A DNA stretch of 64,000 nucleotides from Clostridia bacterium (GTDB lineage Bacteria > Bacillota > Clostridia > Oscillospirales > Oscillospiraceae). The number at the start of each line of letters is the position of its first letter. Positions within the stretch are counted from its first letter, which is position 1. This document shows positions 25,322 to 34,937 of the stretch, one piece after another. Both the position numbers and the translations under genes were made by a program. The stretch spans positions 62,001-126,000 of the forward strand of contig SAAS01000004.1 in the NCBI GenBank assembly GCA_009929315.1, given 5' to 3'. The notes beneath the pieces are model-generated. The model was not told where the DNA came from and made no database searches. It saw only the letters and a program-made list of their open reading frames with translations.

Positions 25322-26653
25322 TCAACCGTTTATTTTTTTCCACAATTTCTCGGAGGCCTCGCGAATCTCGGACATTGTCTTTTCCTCGTCAATTCCGATA
25401 AGCTCGCGATCCTTCATTAAAACCCTTCCGTTGCAGACAGTCGTAACCACATTTCTGCCGTTCATGCCGAAGAGGATATGCCCGTTGCAATTTGAGCCGT
25501 CAAACGGAGTGTAGGGAATGTAGTCCAAAACAATTACATCCGCGGCGGCGCCCTCTTTCAGAATGCCGAGCTCCTTTTTAAAGTAGCGACCCGCGATTTT
25601 CGCGTTCCCTTCAAAAAGCATTTGAGGAACCTCGCCCCAGGCGACAGTCGCGTCGCATAGGCTGTGCTTATGCAGGACGTTGGCAACCTTATATGACTCA
25701 ATCATATCGTGGGTGTAACCATCCGTTCCAAGCCCCGTCAAAATTCCTCGGTGTACCATTTCCATAGTAGGCGGACAGCCGCAGGCATTGCCCATATTTG
25801 ATTCGGGATTATGAACAACCATTGTATCCGTATCTTTTAAAAGTTCCATTTCGTGTCCGTTAACATATATGCAGTGAGCGGTTATTGTTTTCGAGCCGAG
25901 TATTCCGAAATCCATCAAACGGTCCAGAACCCTCTTCCCGTAGTGCTTCAGGCAGTGGTGCAAATCCTCTATTCCCTCGGCGACGTGGATATGATAGCCC
26001 ACTTCCTGCGGTTTGCTTGCGGCGCAAAGCTCAAGCGTTTCGTCCGACAGTGTAAACGAGGCGTGAAGTCCCATCATGCCCGCGAGCATATCTGTTTTGT
26101 CACTTAAGGCATGCTTTATAAAGGACTCGTTTTCTTTGACAGCAAGACGGGTCTTTTCCTTGCCGCCGCGGTCAGAAATCTCATAGCAAAGGCAGGAGCG
26201 CACTCCCAGCTCCTTCGCCGCGTCCTCAATCGCGTAAAGGCTTCCCGTAATTTCGCCGAAGCTCGCGTGGTGGTCAAAAACCGTGGTCACACCGTTTTTG
26301 ATGCACTCAATGTAGGTCGCTCTTGCGCTCTGTCTTGTCTGTTCAAGAGTCAGGTTGCGGTCAATCGTCCACCACATTCCTTCAAGAATGTCGAGAAAGC
26401 CCTTCGGATTATATCCGTTTATGCTTAGGCCTCGCGCCATGGCGCTGTAAATGTGTTCATGGGTGTTTATGAACGCGGGCATGATAAGCCCGCCCTTTGC
26501 GTCGATAAACTCCGCATTCGGAAACAGCTTGCGCATCTCAGCCGTTTTCCCGAGCTTAGTTATCTCCGTTCCTTCAATAACAACGGCTCCGTTTTCTATA
26601 TACGGCTTGCCTGAGTCTCTGGTAATCAGTCTTCCGTTTCCAATTATCACCAT
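25322..26653 (-). CDS. ssnA: SsnA-type amidohydrolase of the purine cluster
   Basis: The 443-residue amidohydrolase has the zinc-site motifs NTHEHIYSA, HIHVAEG, TAHCIYV and GLGTDGYTHD of the deaminase-type superfamily branch. It matches SsnA, which is genomically linked to selenium-dependent molybdenum hydroxylases and to purine breakdown; it is required for urate use in the gut clusters described in 2023. It is the first gene of the minus-strand operon ssnA-ygfK-hyuA-(GH3), divergent from a YheO-like regulator. GGGAGG precedes the ATG. It probably deaminates or opens a reduced purine; the exact step is not deducible here. Confidence 0.9.
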   Translation of the reverse strand: MVIIGNGRLITRDSGKPYIENGAVVIEGTEITKLGKTAEMRKLFPNAEFIDAKGGLIMPAFINTHEHIYSAMARGLSINGYNPKGFLDILEGMWWTIDRNLTLEQTRQSARATYIECIKNGVTTVFDHHASFGEITGSLYAIEDAAKELGVRSCLCYEISDRGGKEKTRLAVKENESFIKHALSDKTDMLAGMMGLHASFTLSDETLELCAASKPQEVGYHIHVAEGIEDLHHCLKHYGKRVLDRLMDFGILGSKTITAHCIYVNGHEMELLKDTDTMVVHNPESNMGNACGCPPTMEMVHRGILTGLGTDGYTHDMIESYKVANVLHKHSLCDATVAWGEVPQMLFEGNAKIAGRYFKKELGILKEGAAADVIVLDYIPYTPFDGSNCNGHILFGMNGRNVVTTVCNGRVLMKDRELIGIDEEKTMSEIREASEKLWKKING

Positions 26654-26753
26654 AAGCTAACCTCCCGAATTTGTCGTTAATGACTAATTAACAAAATTAA
26701 GTACATTCTTATATCGTAATATTAGCACTAAACTATCACATATACAAGCTAAT

Positions 26754-26770
26754 TCTAAATTATATTTAGA
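26754..26770. promoter_or_regulatory. A/T-rich palindrome in the divergent control region of the purine island
   Basis: TCTAAAT, TAT, ATTTAGA form a perfect 7-bp inverted repeat midway between ssnA and the YheO-like regulator gene. It is the best operator candidate in the 226-base region and could coordinate both directions. Binding by the neighbouring regulator is inference. Confidence 0.45.
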
Positions 26771-26797
26771 TATACTAAATTATTTTGTATTTTTGTC

Positions 26798-26825
26798 TTG
26801 AATATCAAAATAATTGTGATATTAT
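26798..26825 (+). promoter_or_regulatory. Promoter of the YheO-like regulator and ygeX-ygeY-ygeW genes
   Basis: TTGAAT at 26798-26803 and TATTAT at 26820-26825 are separated by 16 bases, 54 bases before the start codon. Confidence 0.55.
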
Positions 26826-26879
26826 GTGACTATAACATGGCGCTAATTATGGGCCGAGCGTTAATAAGGGGCGAATAAA

Positions 26880-27524
26880 TTGGAAAATATGCTGGAAAAT
26901 CTTAAAGCAATTGCTAACGGAATCGCCAAACAGTTCGGGTCGAACTGTGAGGTTGCTATTCATGATTTATCAGGCGATCTTGAAAACTCAATCGTCTATA
27001 TAGTTAACGGACAAGTCACGGGAAGAACAGCCGGCAGCGGCACCTCGAAGGTTGTTCTTGAAACCATGCACAGAGAATCCTCGGATATCAAGGACCATCT
27101 CTGCTACCTGACGCAAACGCCTGACGGGCGCACTCTGAAATCGAGCACACTTTTCATCAGAGATGACGAGGGCAAAATCCGATATATTCTCTCCATTAAC
27201 TATGACATAACCGACCTTATGTCTGTCGGTCTTGCCTTGAAAAACTGGATTACAGTAGAACCCGATCAGGGAGAAATTCGCCCTGAGCCTATTGTCAGCA
27301 ACGTAAACGATTTGCTGGAAAGCCTTATCCGTCAGTCTGTGGAACTTGTCGGAAAGCCTGTGGCGCGCATGACAAAGGAAGATAAAATCAAGGCGATTCA
27401 GTTTCTTAACGACGCGGGGGCCTTCCTCGTCACTAAATCGGGCGATAAGGTTTCCGAGTATTTCGGAATTTCTAAGTTTACTTTATATAACTACATGAAC
27501 GAAGTCAAGGACGACAATCTCTAA
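26880..27524 (+). CDS. YheO-like PAS / helix-turn-helix regulator of the purine island
   Basis: The 214-residue protein has an N-terminal YheO-type PAS domain (FGSNCEVAIHDLSGDLENSIVYI, then SSTLFIRDDEGKIRYILSINYD) and a C-terminal HTH_22-type DNA-binding domain (FLVTKSGDKVSEYFGISKFTLYNYMNEV). The DauR and YheO relatives sense small metabolites. The TTG start has AAGGGG eight bases upstream; the ATG three codons on is too far from it. It is divergent from ssnA and leads the ygeX genes, so it is the natural candidate to switch on both arms in response to a purine or breakdown product. Confidence 0.88.
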   Translation: MENMLENLKAIANGIAKQFGSNCEVAIHDLSGDLENSIVYIVNGQVTGRTAGSGTSKVVLETMHRESSDIKDHLCYLTQTPDGRTLKSSTLFIRDDEGKIRYILSINYDITDLMSVGLALKNWITVEPDQGEIRPEPIVSNVNDLLESLIRQSVELVGKPVARMTKEDKIKAIQFLNDAGAFLVTKSGDKVSEYFGISKFTLYNYMNEVKDDNL

Positions 27525-27578
27525 AAACAGAAAGGACTGCCGCCGTCATATCCCATTTCGGCGCGGCGAAATAACATA

Positions 27579-28787
27579 ATGGAAAAAGAAATTCTCTGGG
27601 TGGAAAACCGCATACCGAAAACATCGGACGAGCACTTGCAAATAATGTCCCTTGAAGAGGTTTCTAAGGCAAAAAGTTTTCACGAAAGCTTTCCGCAATA
27701 TACAAGAACTCCTCTGGCAAAGCTTGACCAAATGGCCGAATATCTCGGCATCAAGGTGCTTTTTGTCAAGGACGAATCCTATCGCTTCGGTCTTAACGCC
27801 TTCAAGGTTTTGGGCGGCTCTTTCGCGATGGCAAAATATATTGCAAAGCAGACCGGCAAGGACGTTTCCGAGCTTTCATACGAGGTGCTTACTTCCGATA
27901 CTCTGAAAAAGGAGTTCGGACACGCCACCTTCTTCACGGCGACTGACGGAAATCACGGCAGAGGCGTGGCTTGGGCTGCAAATATGCTGCACCAGAAGGC
28001 CGTAGTATTTATGCCGAAGGGAACGAAAAAGACAAGACTCGATAACATTCTTAAGGAAAACGCCTCAGCCACAATTGAAGACGCGAATTATGATGAGTGC
28101 GTAAGAATGGCGGCGCAGGCTGCCTCCGAAACCCAGAACGGCGTTGTCGTTCAGGATACCGCTTGGGACGGCTATGAAGAAATCCCTTCATGGATTATGC
28201 AGGGTTACGGAACAATGGCAATGGAGGTCGACGAACAGATGACAGGTTACGGCTTTGGCCGTCCGACACATGTTTTTATTCAGGCAGGGGTCGGTTCCCT
28301 TGCAGGCGCGGTACAGGGCTACTTTTACAACCGCTACCCCGAAAACCCTCCGGTTGTGGTTGTGGTCGAGGCCGACGCCGCGGCTTGTCTTTATAAAAGC
28401 GCTCTTCTCGGCGACGGCTCAATTGAAATTGTTGACGGCGATATGCAAACTATAATGGCGGGACTTGCCTGCGGAGAGCCGAACACAATCGCGTGGGATA
28501 TTCTGAAAAACCACGTCAAGATTTTCGTCTCCTGCCCCGACTGGGTTGCCGCAAACGGGATGCGTATGCTTGCGGCACCGATAAAGGGTGACCCTCAGGT
28601 CGTTTCAGGCGAATCGGGAGCTGTTTCAATGGGACTTCTGGCTTCAGTTATAAAAGATGAAAAATACAAGGACTTGCGCGACGCGATTGGTCTTAACGCG
28701 AACTCAAAGGTGCTCCTTTTCTCAACCGAGGGGGACACCGACCCCGAAGGAAATAAAGCGATAGTCTGGGAAGCTGCCGAATGCTGA
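27579..28787 (+). CDS. ygeX: 2,3-diaminopropionate ammonia-lyase
   Basis: The 402-residue PLP enzyme cleaves 2,3-diaminopropionate to pyruvate and two ammonia. The PLP lysine is in FGLNAFKVLGG, the general-base aspartates known from E. coli YgeX lie in TATDGNHGRG and VVQDTAWDGY, and SGESGAVSMG binds phosphate. Its length matches the E. coli enzyme (398). No clear ribosome binding site precedes the ATG, which is unusual beside its neighbours and may mean coupling to the upstream gene. It provides the last step of the proposed route, giving pyruvate. Confidence 0.95.
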   Translation: MEKEILWVENRIPKTSDEHLQIMSLEEVSKAKSFHESFPQYTRTPLAKLDQMAEYLGIKVLFVKDESYRFGLNAFKVLGGSFAMAKYIAKQTGKDVSELSYEVLTSDTLKKEFGHATFFTATDGNHGRGVAWAANMLHQKAVVFMPKGTKKTRLDNILKENASATIEDANYDECVRMAAQAASETQNGVVVQDTAWDGYEEIPSWIMQGYGTMAMEVDEQMTGYGFGRPTHVFIQAGVGSLAGAVQGYFYNRYPENPPVVVVVEADAAACLYKSALLGDGSIEIVDGDMQTIMAGLACGEPNTIAWDILKNHVKIFVSCPDWVAANGMRMLAAPIKGDPQVVSGESGAVSMGLLASVIKDEKYKDLRDAIGLNANSKVLLFSTEGDTDPEGNKAIVWEAAEC

Positions 28788-28818
28788 AATAAAGAAATAT
28801 ATTTGAGGAGTTAAATTT

Positions 28819-30129
28819 ATGGATTTTACAAAAATCAACGAAAGTGCAAAAAGCTATGAAAAGGATATGACCGCTTTTTTACGTGAGCTCGTAAAAATTC
28901 CCGGAGAGAGCAGCGGCGAAGAGGGTCATATTAACCGCATCGCTCAGGAGATGAAAAAAGTCGGCTTTGATAAGGTTGAGATTGACCCGCAGGGAAACAT
29001 CCTCGGTTACATGGGCACAGGAAAAACCCTCATCGCCTTTGATGCGCACATAGACACAGTCGGAATCGGCAATATTAAGAACTGGAATTTTGACCCTTAC
29101 GAGGGCTACGAAACCGAAACCGAAATCGGCGGACGCGGAACCTCCGACCAGCTCGGCGGCATAGTTTCCTCCGTCTACGGCGCAAAAATCATGAAGGATT
29201 TGGGACTTCTCAGCGACAAATACACCGTTTTAGTCGTCGGCTCCGTTCAGGAGGAGGACTGCGACGGTCTTTGCTGGCAGTACATTATCAACGAGGACAA
29301 GGTGCGTCCCGATTTCGTAATTTCCACCGAGCCTACTGACGGCGGAATCTATCGCGGACAGCGCGGCAGAATGGAAATCCGCGTTGACGTTAAAGGAATT
29401 TCCTGCCACGGCAGCGCACCCGAGCGAGGCGACAACGCAATTTACAAGATGGCAGACATCCTTCAAAACGTCCGCTCTCTGAACGAGAACGACGCCGAAG
29501 ACGGAACTGAAATCAAGGGTCTTGTCAAGATGCTCCAAGAAAAGTACAACAAGGAATATAAAGAAGCCCGCTTCCTCGGGCGCGGAACAGTGACCGCCTC
29601 CGAAATTTTCTTTACAAGCCCCAGCCGCTGCGCCGTCGCCGATTCCTGCGCCGTGTCGCTTGACCGCAGAATGACAGTCGGCGAAACCTGGGAAAGCTGC
29701 CTTGAGGAAATCCGCGCCCTCCCCGCCGTTAAAAAATACGGCGAGGACGTAAAGGTTTCAATGTACTGCTACGACCGCCCCTCATGGAAGGGCTGTGTCT
29801 ACCCCATCGAGTGCTATTTCCCCACATGGGTTATTCCGGAAGAGCACCCTGTCACAAAGGCTCTGGAGGAAAGCTACAAGGGACTTTTCGGTACGGAAAG
29901 AATCGGTGCCGATGTGACGGCTGAAATGAGAAAATCCCGTCCTCTCACCGATAAATGGACCTTCTCAACAAACGGCGTTTCCATCATGGGCCGCAACGGC
30001 ATACCCTGCATCGGCTTCGGACCCGGTGCGGAAGCTCAGGCGCATGCCCCGAACGAAAAGACCTGGAAACAGGATCTTGTTACCTGCGCCGCAGTCTATG
30101 CCGCAGTACCGACACTTTACTGCAAGTAA
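28819..30129 (+). CDS. ygeY: YgeY-type M20 family metallohydrolase
   Basis: The 436-residue enzyme is an M20 peptidase/deacylase homolog like acetylornithine deacetylase. It has [12 protein letters not shown], the RGTSDQLGG metal-ligand region, the catalytic Glu-Glu in SVQEEDCDG, and a late ligand His in AQAHAPNEK. YgeY is a fixed member of the ygeW-ygeX-ssnA clusters and probably hydrolyses a ureido or amide intermediate such as 2,3-diureidopropionate. GAGGAG precedes the ATG. It is 31 bases after ygeX and 43 before ygeW, so all are likely co-transcribed. The substrate is inferred from context. Confidence 0.92.
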   Translation: MDFTKINESAKSYEKDMTAFLRELVKIPGESSGEEGHINRIAQEMKKVGFDKVEIDPQGNILGYMGTGKTLIAFDAHIDTVGIGNIKNWNFDPYEGYETETEIGGRGTSDQLGGIVSSVYGAKIMKDLGLLSDKYTVLVVGSVQEEDCDGLCWQYIINEDKVRPDFVISTEPTDGGIYRGQRGRMEIRVDVKGISCHGSAPERGDNAIYKMADILQNVRSLNENDAEDGTEIKGLVKMLQEKYNKEYKEARFLGRGTVTASEIFFTSPSRCAVADSCAVSLDRRMTVGETWESCLEEIRALPAVKKYGEDVKVSMYCYDRPSWKGCVYPIECYFPTWVIPEEHPVTKALEESYKGLFGTERIGADVTAEMRKSRPLTDKWTFSTNGVSIMGRNGIPCIGFGPGAEAQAHAPNEKTWKQDLVTCAAVYAAVPTLYCK

Positions 30130-30172
30130 TCGCGAAAATTAACAAACAGACATATATTTGGAGGTATATTAC

Positions 30173-31366
30173 TTGAAAACTTTACAGGAATTTATTGACA
30201 AGCTCGATAGCTTGGAATTTGACAAAATGTACGGCAACGACTTTTTCCTGACCTGGGAAAAAACCGAGGACGAGCTTGAGGCTCTCTGGACTGTCGCCGA
30301 CGCGCTTCGCAATCTGCGCGAGAGAAACATCTCCACAAAGGTATTTGACAGCGGTTTGGGCATTTCCCTCTTCCGCGACAACTCAACCCGCACCCGTTTT
30401 TCCTTCGCCTCTGCCTGCAACCTGCTCGGTCTTGAGGTTCAGGATCTTGACGAGGGCAAGTCGCAGGTCGCCCACGGCGAAACCGTGAGAGAAACCGCAA
30501 ACATGATTTCCTTCATGGCCGACGTAATCGGAATCCGCGATGATATGTACATCGGCAAGGGCAACACCTATATGAGAGAAGTTGCCAAAGCGGTTGAGGA
30601 TGGCAACAGGGACGGAATTTTGGAGCAGAGACCCACCCTTGTTAACCTCCAGTGTGACATTGACCATCCCACCCAGTGCATGGCCGATATGCTCCACATT
30701 ATCCACGAGTTCGGCGGAATCGAAAATCTTAAGGGCAAGAAGCTCGCGATGACTTGGGCTTATTCGCCCTCCTACGGAAAGCCCCTTTCCGTTCCTCAGG
30801 GCGTTATCGGTCTTATGACCAGAATGGGTATGGAGGTCGTGCTTGCTCACCCCGAAGGCTATGACGTTATGCCCGAGGTCGAAGAAATCGCGAAGAAGAA
30901 CGCGGAAGCCTCCGGCGGCTCCTTCAGAAAAACAAACAGCATGGAGGACGCCTTTAAGGACGCAGACATCGTTTATCCGAAGAGCTGGGCCTCCTTTGCC
31001 GCTATGGAAAAGAGAACAGACCTTTACGGAAACGGCGATTTTGACGGTATTAAGGCTCTTGAAAAGGAACTTCTCGCTCAGAACGCCGAGCATAAGGACT
31101 GGGCCTGCACCGAGAAACTTATGAAAACAACAAAAGACGGCAAGGCGCTTTATCTGCACTGTCTGCCTGCCGACATCACGGGCGTAAGCTGTGATGAGGG
31201 TGAGGTTGACGCCTCCGTGTTTGACCGCTACCGCACCCCACTTTACAAGCAGGCAAGCTTTAAGCCCTACGTCATCGCCGCTATGATTTTCCTGAGCAAA
31301 TTCAAAAACCCCGCCGAAACCCTCAAGCAGCTTGAAGAAAAAGCCGCAAAGAGAGTAAGCGATTAG
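30173..31366 (+). CDS. ygeW: YgeW-type carbamoyltransferase (ornithine carbamoyltransferase family)
   Basis: The 397-residue protein has the carbamoyl-phosphate motif in RDNSTRTRFSFASA and the HCLPADITG motif of aspartate/ornithine transcarbamoylases. The amino-acid-binding loop differs, as in YgeW. The natural direction in catabolism would be phosphorolysis of a ureido compound to carbamoyl phosphate plus an amine, feeding carbamate kinase. The start is a TTG with GGAGG nine bases upstream; an earlier TTG overlaps that ribosome binding site and is rejected. The length fits E. coli YgeW (396). Confidence 0.92.
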   Translation: MKTLQEFIDKLDSLEFDKMYGNDFFLTWEKTEDELEALWTVADALRNLRERNISTKVFDSGLGISLFRDNSTRTRFSFASACNLLGLEVQDLDEGKSQVAHGETVRETANMISFMADVIGIRDDMYIGKGNTYMREVAKAVEDGNRDGILEQRPTLVNLQCDIDHPTQCMADMLHIIHEFGGIENLKGKKLAMTWAYSPSYGKPLSVPQGVIGLMTRMGMEVVLAHPEGYDVMPEVEEIAKKNAEASGGSFRKTNSMEDAFKDADIVYPKSWASFAAMEKRTDLYGNGDFDGIKALEKELLAQNAEHKDWACTEKLMKTTKDGKALYLHCLPADITGVSCDEGEVDASVFDRYRTPLYKQASFKPYVIAAMIFLSKFKNPAETLKQLEEKAAKRVSD

Positions 31367-31456
31367 AAAAACACTCAGCAGGCCGCTTCGCTTTGCTTAT
31401 ATTTGCAAGCAGGGCGAAGCTCTTGCATTTAATCAATTTTGAAATGAGGCGATTTT

Positions 31457-32401
31457 TTGTCTAAGAAAAAGCGCATAGTAATTGCCTTGGGCGGAAACGC
31501 TCTTGGAAATACGCTTCCCGAGCAGATGCTTGCTGTTAAAGTAACGGCAAAGGCCATTGTCGATTTGATAGAGTCCGGCTGCGAGGTTATCGTTTCTCAC
31601 GGAAACGGACCTCAGGTCGGAATGATAAATAACGCCATGGCAGCCCTCTCCCGCGAGGACCCCAAGCAGCCCAACACTCCCCTTTCCGTCTGCGTCGCCA
31701 TGAGTCAGGCCTACATCGGTTACGATTTGCAGAACGCGCTTCGTGAAGAGCTTTTCAACAGGGGCATACACAACATTCCCGTTGCTACAATGATTACGCA
31801 GGTGCGTGTTGACGCGGAAGATCCGGCCTTTCAGACTCCCAGCAAGCCTATCGGTCAGTTTATGAGCCTTGAGGAGGCGAAAGCTGCCGAAAGCAAGTAT
31901 GGCTATATTGTCAAAGAGGACGCGGGGCGAGGCTATCGCCGTGTTGTCGCCTCCCCGAAGCCTGTTGAAATAATTGAGCTTGAGGCAATACGCTCACTTG
32001 TTGATTCGGGTCAGCTCGTTATCGCCTGCGGCGGCGGAGGTATCCCGGTTATGAGAAACGGAAACCACCTAAAGGGCGCGAGCGCGGTTATCGATAAAGA
32101 CCACGCCAGCTGCCTTCTCGCCGAGAATCTGGACGCGGACTATCTTATTATTCTTACAGCCGTTGAAAAGGCGGCAGTTAATTTCGGAAAGCCCGATCAG
32201 AAATGGCTTTCCGATATAACGGTTGCCGAGGCGGAGCGCTATATCGACGAGGGGCATTTTGCTCCCGGCTCGATGCTCCCCAAGGTGCAGTCGGCCGTTC
32301 GTTTTGCTTCCTCAAAAGCGGGACGCACGGCGCTCATTACACTTCTTGAAAAAGCAAGTGACGGAATTAACGGCAAAACCGGAACAAGAATTTCGCTTTG
32401 A
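31457..32401 (+). CDS. arcC: Carbamate kinase
   Basis: The 314-residue enzyme makes ATP from carbamoyl phosphate and ADP, releasing ammonia and CO2. It has ALGGNALG at the N-terminus, SHGNGPQVG, the long insert with VKEDAGRGYRRVVASPKP, and CGGGGIPV. The start is a TTG preceded by ATGAGG. Its position after ygeW indicates that the carbamoyl phosphate comes from the ureido intermediate, so this is the energy-conserving step of the pathway. It lies 90 bases after ygeW. A weak stem at 32442-32472 separates it from the convergent deaminase gene. Confidence 0.95.
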   Translation: MSKKKRIVIALGGNALGNTLPEQMLAVKVTAKAIVDLIESGCEVIVSHGNGPQVGMINNAMAALSREDPKQPNTPLSVCVAMSQAYIGYDLQNALREELFNRGIHNIPVATMITQVRVDAEDPAFQTPSKPIGQFMSLEEAKAAESKYGYIVKEDAGRGYRRVVASPKPVEIIELEAIRSLVDSGQLVIACGGGGIPVMRNGNHLKGASAVIDKDHASCLLAENLDADYLIILTAVEKAAVNFGKPDQKWLSDITVAEAERYIDEGHFAPGSMLPKVQSAVRFASSKAGRTALITLLEKASDGINGKTGTRISL

Positions 32402-32441
32402 TTTGGCGGCTGCTGAACAGCGATAAATATTAGCTGCAAAT

Positions 32442-32472
32442 ATGGGACCGGTCAATTTATGACTAGTCCCAT
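32442..32472. terminator. Stem between convergent arcC and guanine deaminase genes
   Basis: ATGGGACCGGTCA pairs with TGACTAGTCCCAT (one mismatch, one G-T) around a 5-base loop. It lies in a 106-base gap between convergent genes. There is no strong T-run on either side, so termination is plausible rather than certain. Confidence 0.5.
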
Positions 32473-32507
32473 TGCATAATAATTATTGCACATTACGAGT
32501 ATATATT

Positions 32508-33782
32508 CTAAAATATTTGTGTACCCGAAATGAACTTATGAGCTATTTCGCGCCCTGTCGAGAGATAAACATATCTCTCAAGCCTCTCCTTGAGCGTGAT
32601 ATCGCTAAAGTGCTTCGGCGGGGCATCGTCTATTACCACCGTGTCAAACTCATATCCCTCTTCAAAGCTGCCGACGCGTCCGAAAAACTCTCCGCCGCCC
32701 TTTGTGCCGAGATAGAACGCTTCCTCAAAGCTAAGCGGTTTCAGAGCTTTGTCGAGCAGCCTCCACCTGATTTTTGACATCTGCACGGCGTCTGCCATCG
32801 CACGGAAAATGGATTCGGAGAAGCCGCCGGCAACATCTGTTCCCAGTCCGCAGCGTATGCCCATATCTAGAAAGCTTCTTGCAGGGGCAACTCCCGAGGC
32901 AAGGTTCAAGTTCGACTGCGGGCAATGTGCGACAAACACGCCGTTTTCTTTAAGGCGATTAAGCTCCTCCCCTTCCGAATACACGCAATGTGCCATTAAG
33001 GTCGGAACATCTTTTCCGAAGAGCCCGAAACTGTCGTACGCGTCGCCGTAAAAGGCGGCTTTCGGATAAAGAGCCTTAACGAGTTCAATTTCGGCTGGAT
33101 TTTCAGAAATATGTGACTGAAGGGGTAAGCAATATTTCACCTGAATTTTTCTAAGCGCCCTCATGAGCTCATCCGTACAGGTCGGCAAAAATCTGGGTGT
33201 TAATATTACTTTCGTGTGTTCAAAGCGGTTTGCGGTGTTTTGCACCCATGATTCCGTATCACTGATTGATTCTTCGGTGCTCTCGACAAGATAATCAAGA
33301 CAGTTTCTGTCCATATTTACCTTGCCGACATAAGTGTGCAACCCCGTTTTCTCCATGAGCTCCATCAGAAGCTCCGTTGCGGGTACATGCACAGTTGCGA
33401 AAATGCAGGCTCTGGTTGTAGCGCTCATCTTTAGCTTTTCGGCAAATTCGGTGTAGGCCTTTTCGGCGTATTCCAAATCAGAATACTTGCCCTCCTCGGG
33501 GAAGGCGTGATTATTGAGCCAGTCCATCAGCTCGTCATCCATCCCGAGCCCGCGGAAGGTAAACTGCGGGGCGTGAATATGCAAATCTACTAAGCCCGGA
33601 ACGATAAGCTGCCCCGTGAAGTCAAAAATCTCAAGCGAGGCATACTTTTCGGGAAGCGTCTCAAAAACGCCTGCGGAAAGTCCGTCCACGCACACTAAAT
33701 AATGATTCTCAAACGTGTGTAGCTCGTTTTTGCCGGTGCTGAAGCAAATGTCGCCCTTAATCGCATAAGTTTTCGGTTTCAT
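32508..33782 (-). CDS. guaD: Guanine deaminase
   Basis: The 424-residue amidohydrolase converts guanine to xanthine and ammonia. It has the motifs DLHIHAPQF (HxH, with the family Gln after HAP), SHISENPAE, AHCVYS and GLGTDVAGGFS, all diagnostic of guanine deaminase. The ATG of MKPKTYAIKG follows GAGAGGCG; a longer reading has no ribosome binding site. It is transcribed towards arcC and away from the MobA/ModE-like regulator, so it is a separate transcript inside the purine island and channels guanine into xanthine for the molybdenum hydroxylases. Confidence 0.93.
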   Translation of the reverse strand: MKPKTYAIKGDICFSTGKNELHTFENHYLVCVDGLSAGVFETLPEKYASLEIFDFTGQLIVPGLVDLHIHAPQFTFRGLGMDDELMDWLNNHAFPEEGKYSDLEYAEKAYTEFAEKLKMSATTRACIFATVHVPATELLMELMEKTGLHTYVGKVNMDRNCLDYLVESTEESISDTESWVQNTANRFEHTKVILTPRFLPTCTDELMRALRKIQVKYCLPLQSHISENPAEIELVKALYPKAAFYGDAYDSFGLFGKDVPTLMAHCVYSEGEELNRLKENGVFVAHCPQSNLNLASGVAPARSFLDMGIRCGLGTDVAGGFSESIFRAMADAVQMSKIRWRLLDKALKPLSFEEAFYLGTKGGGEFFGRVGSFEEGYEFDTVVIDDAPPKHFSDITLKERLERYVYLSTGREIAHKFISGTQIF

Positions 33783-33973
33783 AAGTCTACGCCTCTCTTC
33801 TTTGTGCAGCGCCAATCGCGGCGTTACACAAGTATTCTATCACATCGAAGATTTATAGACAACTATTGCGGTAGTTTGTAGAAACACTCATCCTTATCAT
33901 GAGCATATATAAATCAAGCCTTATTCAGTTTTAATTTTTCCTATTTTCTTGGACGAAAGGGAGCGTGAGAAAT

Positions 33974-34900
33974 ATGTTTATAAGCGGAACCGGCGGAATA
34001 ATAGCGGCCGCAAGTAAAAAGGAAGCTCTGCCCTTGTTGCAGATTGGCTCAATAACCATCATTAAACGCATTGTGCTCTCGTTCCAGCAGGCGGGAATTT
34101 TCCCCATCGTGATTGTTACGGGAACCGATGAATTTGAGGTTAAAAACCACCTTGCCAGCTTTGACGTAATATTTTTACACAACGATAATTTTGAAGCTCC
34201 GCCGCTTTTCGACTCGGTGAAAATCGGTCTTAAATATCTTCAGGATAAGTGCGAACGCATTGTATTCGTACCCGTCAATGTTCCCATGTTCTCGCCCAGC
34301 ACCCTAAAAACCCTTATGGACACGCAGGGCGATATGGTTACTCCCTGTCATAATGGTGTCGGCGGACATCCCGTTATAATCTCCTCCTCCATTATACCCG
34401 AGCTTCTGGAGTATTCGGGAGAAAACGGTCTGCGCGGAGCCGCGGAAACGCTCGGTGAGCGACGAATATGGGCGAAGGTTAATGACGAGGGCATACTCCA
34501 CAGTATTCATAACGCCGAGCAGCTTCAGGCAAACCTAAATCGGCACAACGAAAGCCTGCTCCACAGCTTTGTCAGCGTGGATCTCGCCAAGGAATATGTT
34601 TTTTTCAATTCGCGAACAAAGCTGCTGCTTTTTTTAATACTGGATATGAATTCCGTAAAAAAGGCTAGCGAGATGATGGCACTCTCCCTCGGAAAGGCTT
34701 GGGACATGCTAAACAAGCTTGAAAAGGAGCTTGGCTACGCTGTGGTTACCAGAAGGCACGGCGGAAGCCACGGGGGAAGAACAACGCTAACCGATGAGGG
34801 CGTCGCGTTTTTGAAGGCCTATCAGAGGTTTGAGGGCAATGTGTTCCATTACGCTCAAACCGAGTTTGACAAGCAGTTCCATGTAAGCAATATTTTATAG
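33974..34900 (+). CDS. MobA/MocA-like nucleotidyltransferase domain fused to ModE-like helix-turn-helix
   Basis: Residues 1 to about 200 follow the fold of MocA/MobA nucleotidyltransferases (PLLQIGSITIIKRIVLSFQQAGI, VIVTGTDEFEV, VPVNVPMFSPSTLKTL, GGHPVIISS). The usual catalytic loop LAxGxSxRMGxxK is replaced by GGIIAAASKKEALPL, lacking the Arg-Met-Gly. Residues about 215-300 are a ModE-type DNA-binding domain (VKKASEMMALSLGKAWDMLNKLEKEL, RRHGGSHGGRTTLTDEGVAFL). The ATG at 33974 is ten bases from AAAGGGAG; a GTG nine bases earlier is too close. It precedes the molybdenum hydroxylase genes and may be a molybdopterin-nucleotide or molybdate-linked regulator. Confidence 0.78.
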   Translation: MFISGTGGIIAAASKKEALPLLQIGSITIIKRIVLSFQQAGIFPIVIVTGTDEFEVKNHLASFDVIFLHNDNFEAPPLFDSVKIGLKYLQDKCERIVFVPVNVPMFSPSTLKTLMDTQGDMVTPCHNGVGGHPVIISSSIIPELLEYSGENGLRGAAETLGERRIWAKVNDEGILHSIHNAEQLQANLNRHNESLLHSFVSVDLAKEYVFFNSRTKLLLFLILDMNSVKKASEMMALSLGKAWDMLNKLEKELGYAVVTRRHGGSHGGRTTLTDEGVAFLKAYQRFEGNVFHYAQTEFDKQFHVSNIL

Positions 34901-34937
34901 GAAACTGTGCCAATAGCAAGTTATTTTAACAAATACG

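Noticed and set aside
30383..31159. A 258-codon minus-strand frame opposite ygeW
   Set aside because: It is a shadow of a gene with all carbamoyltransferase motifs; it has no ribosome binding site or recognisable domain.
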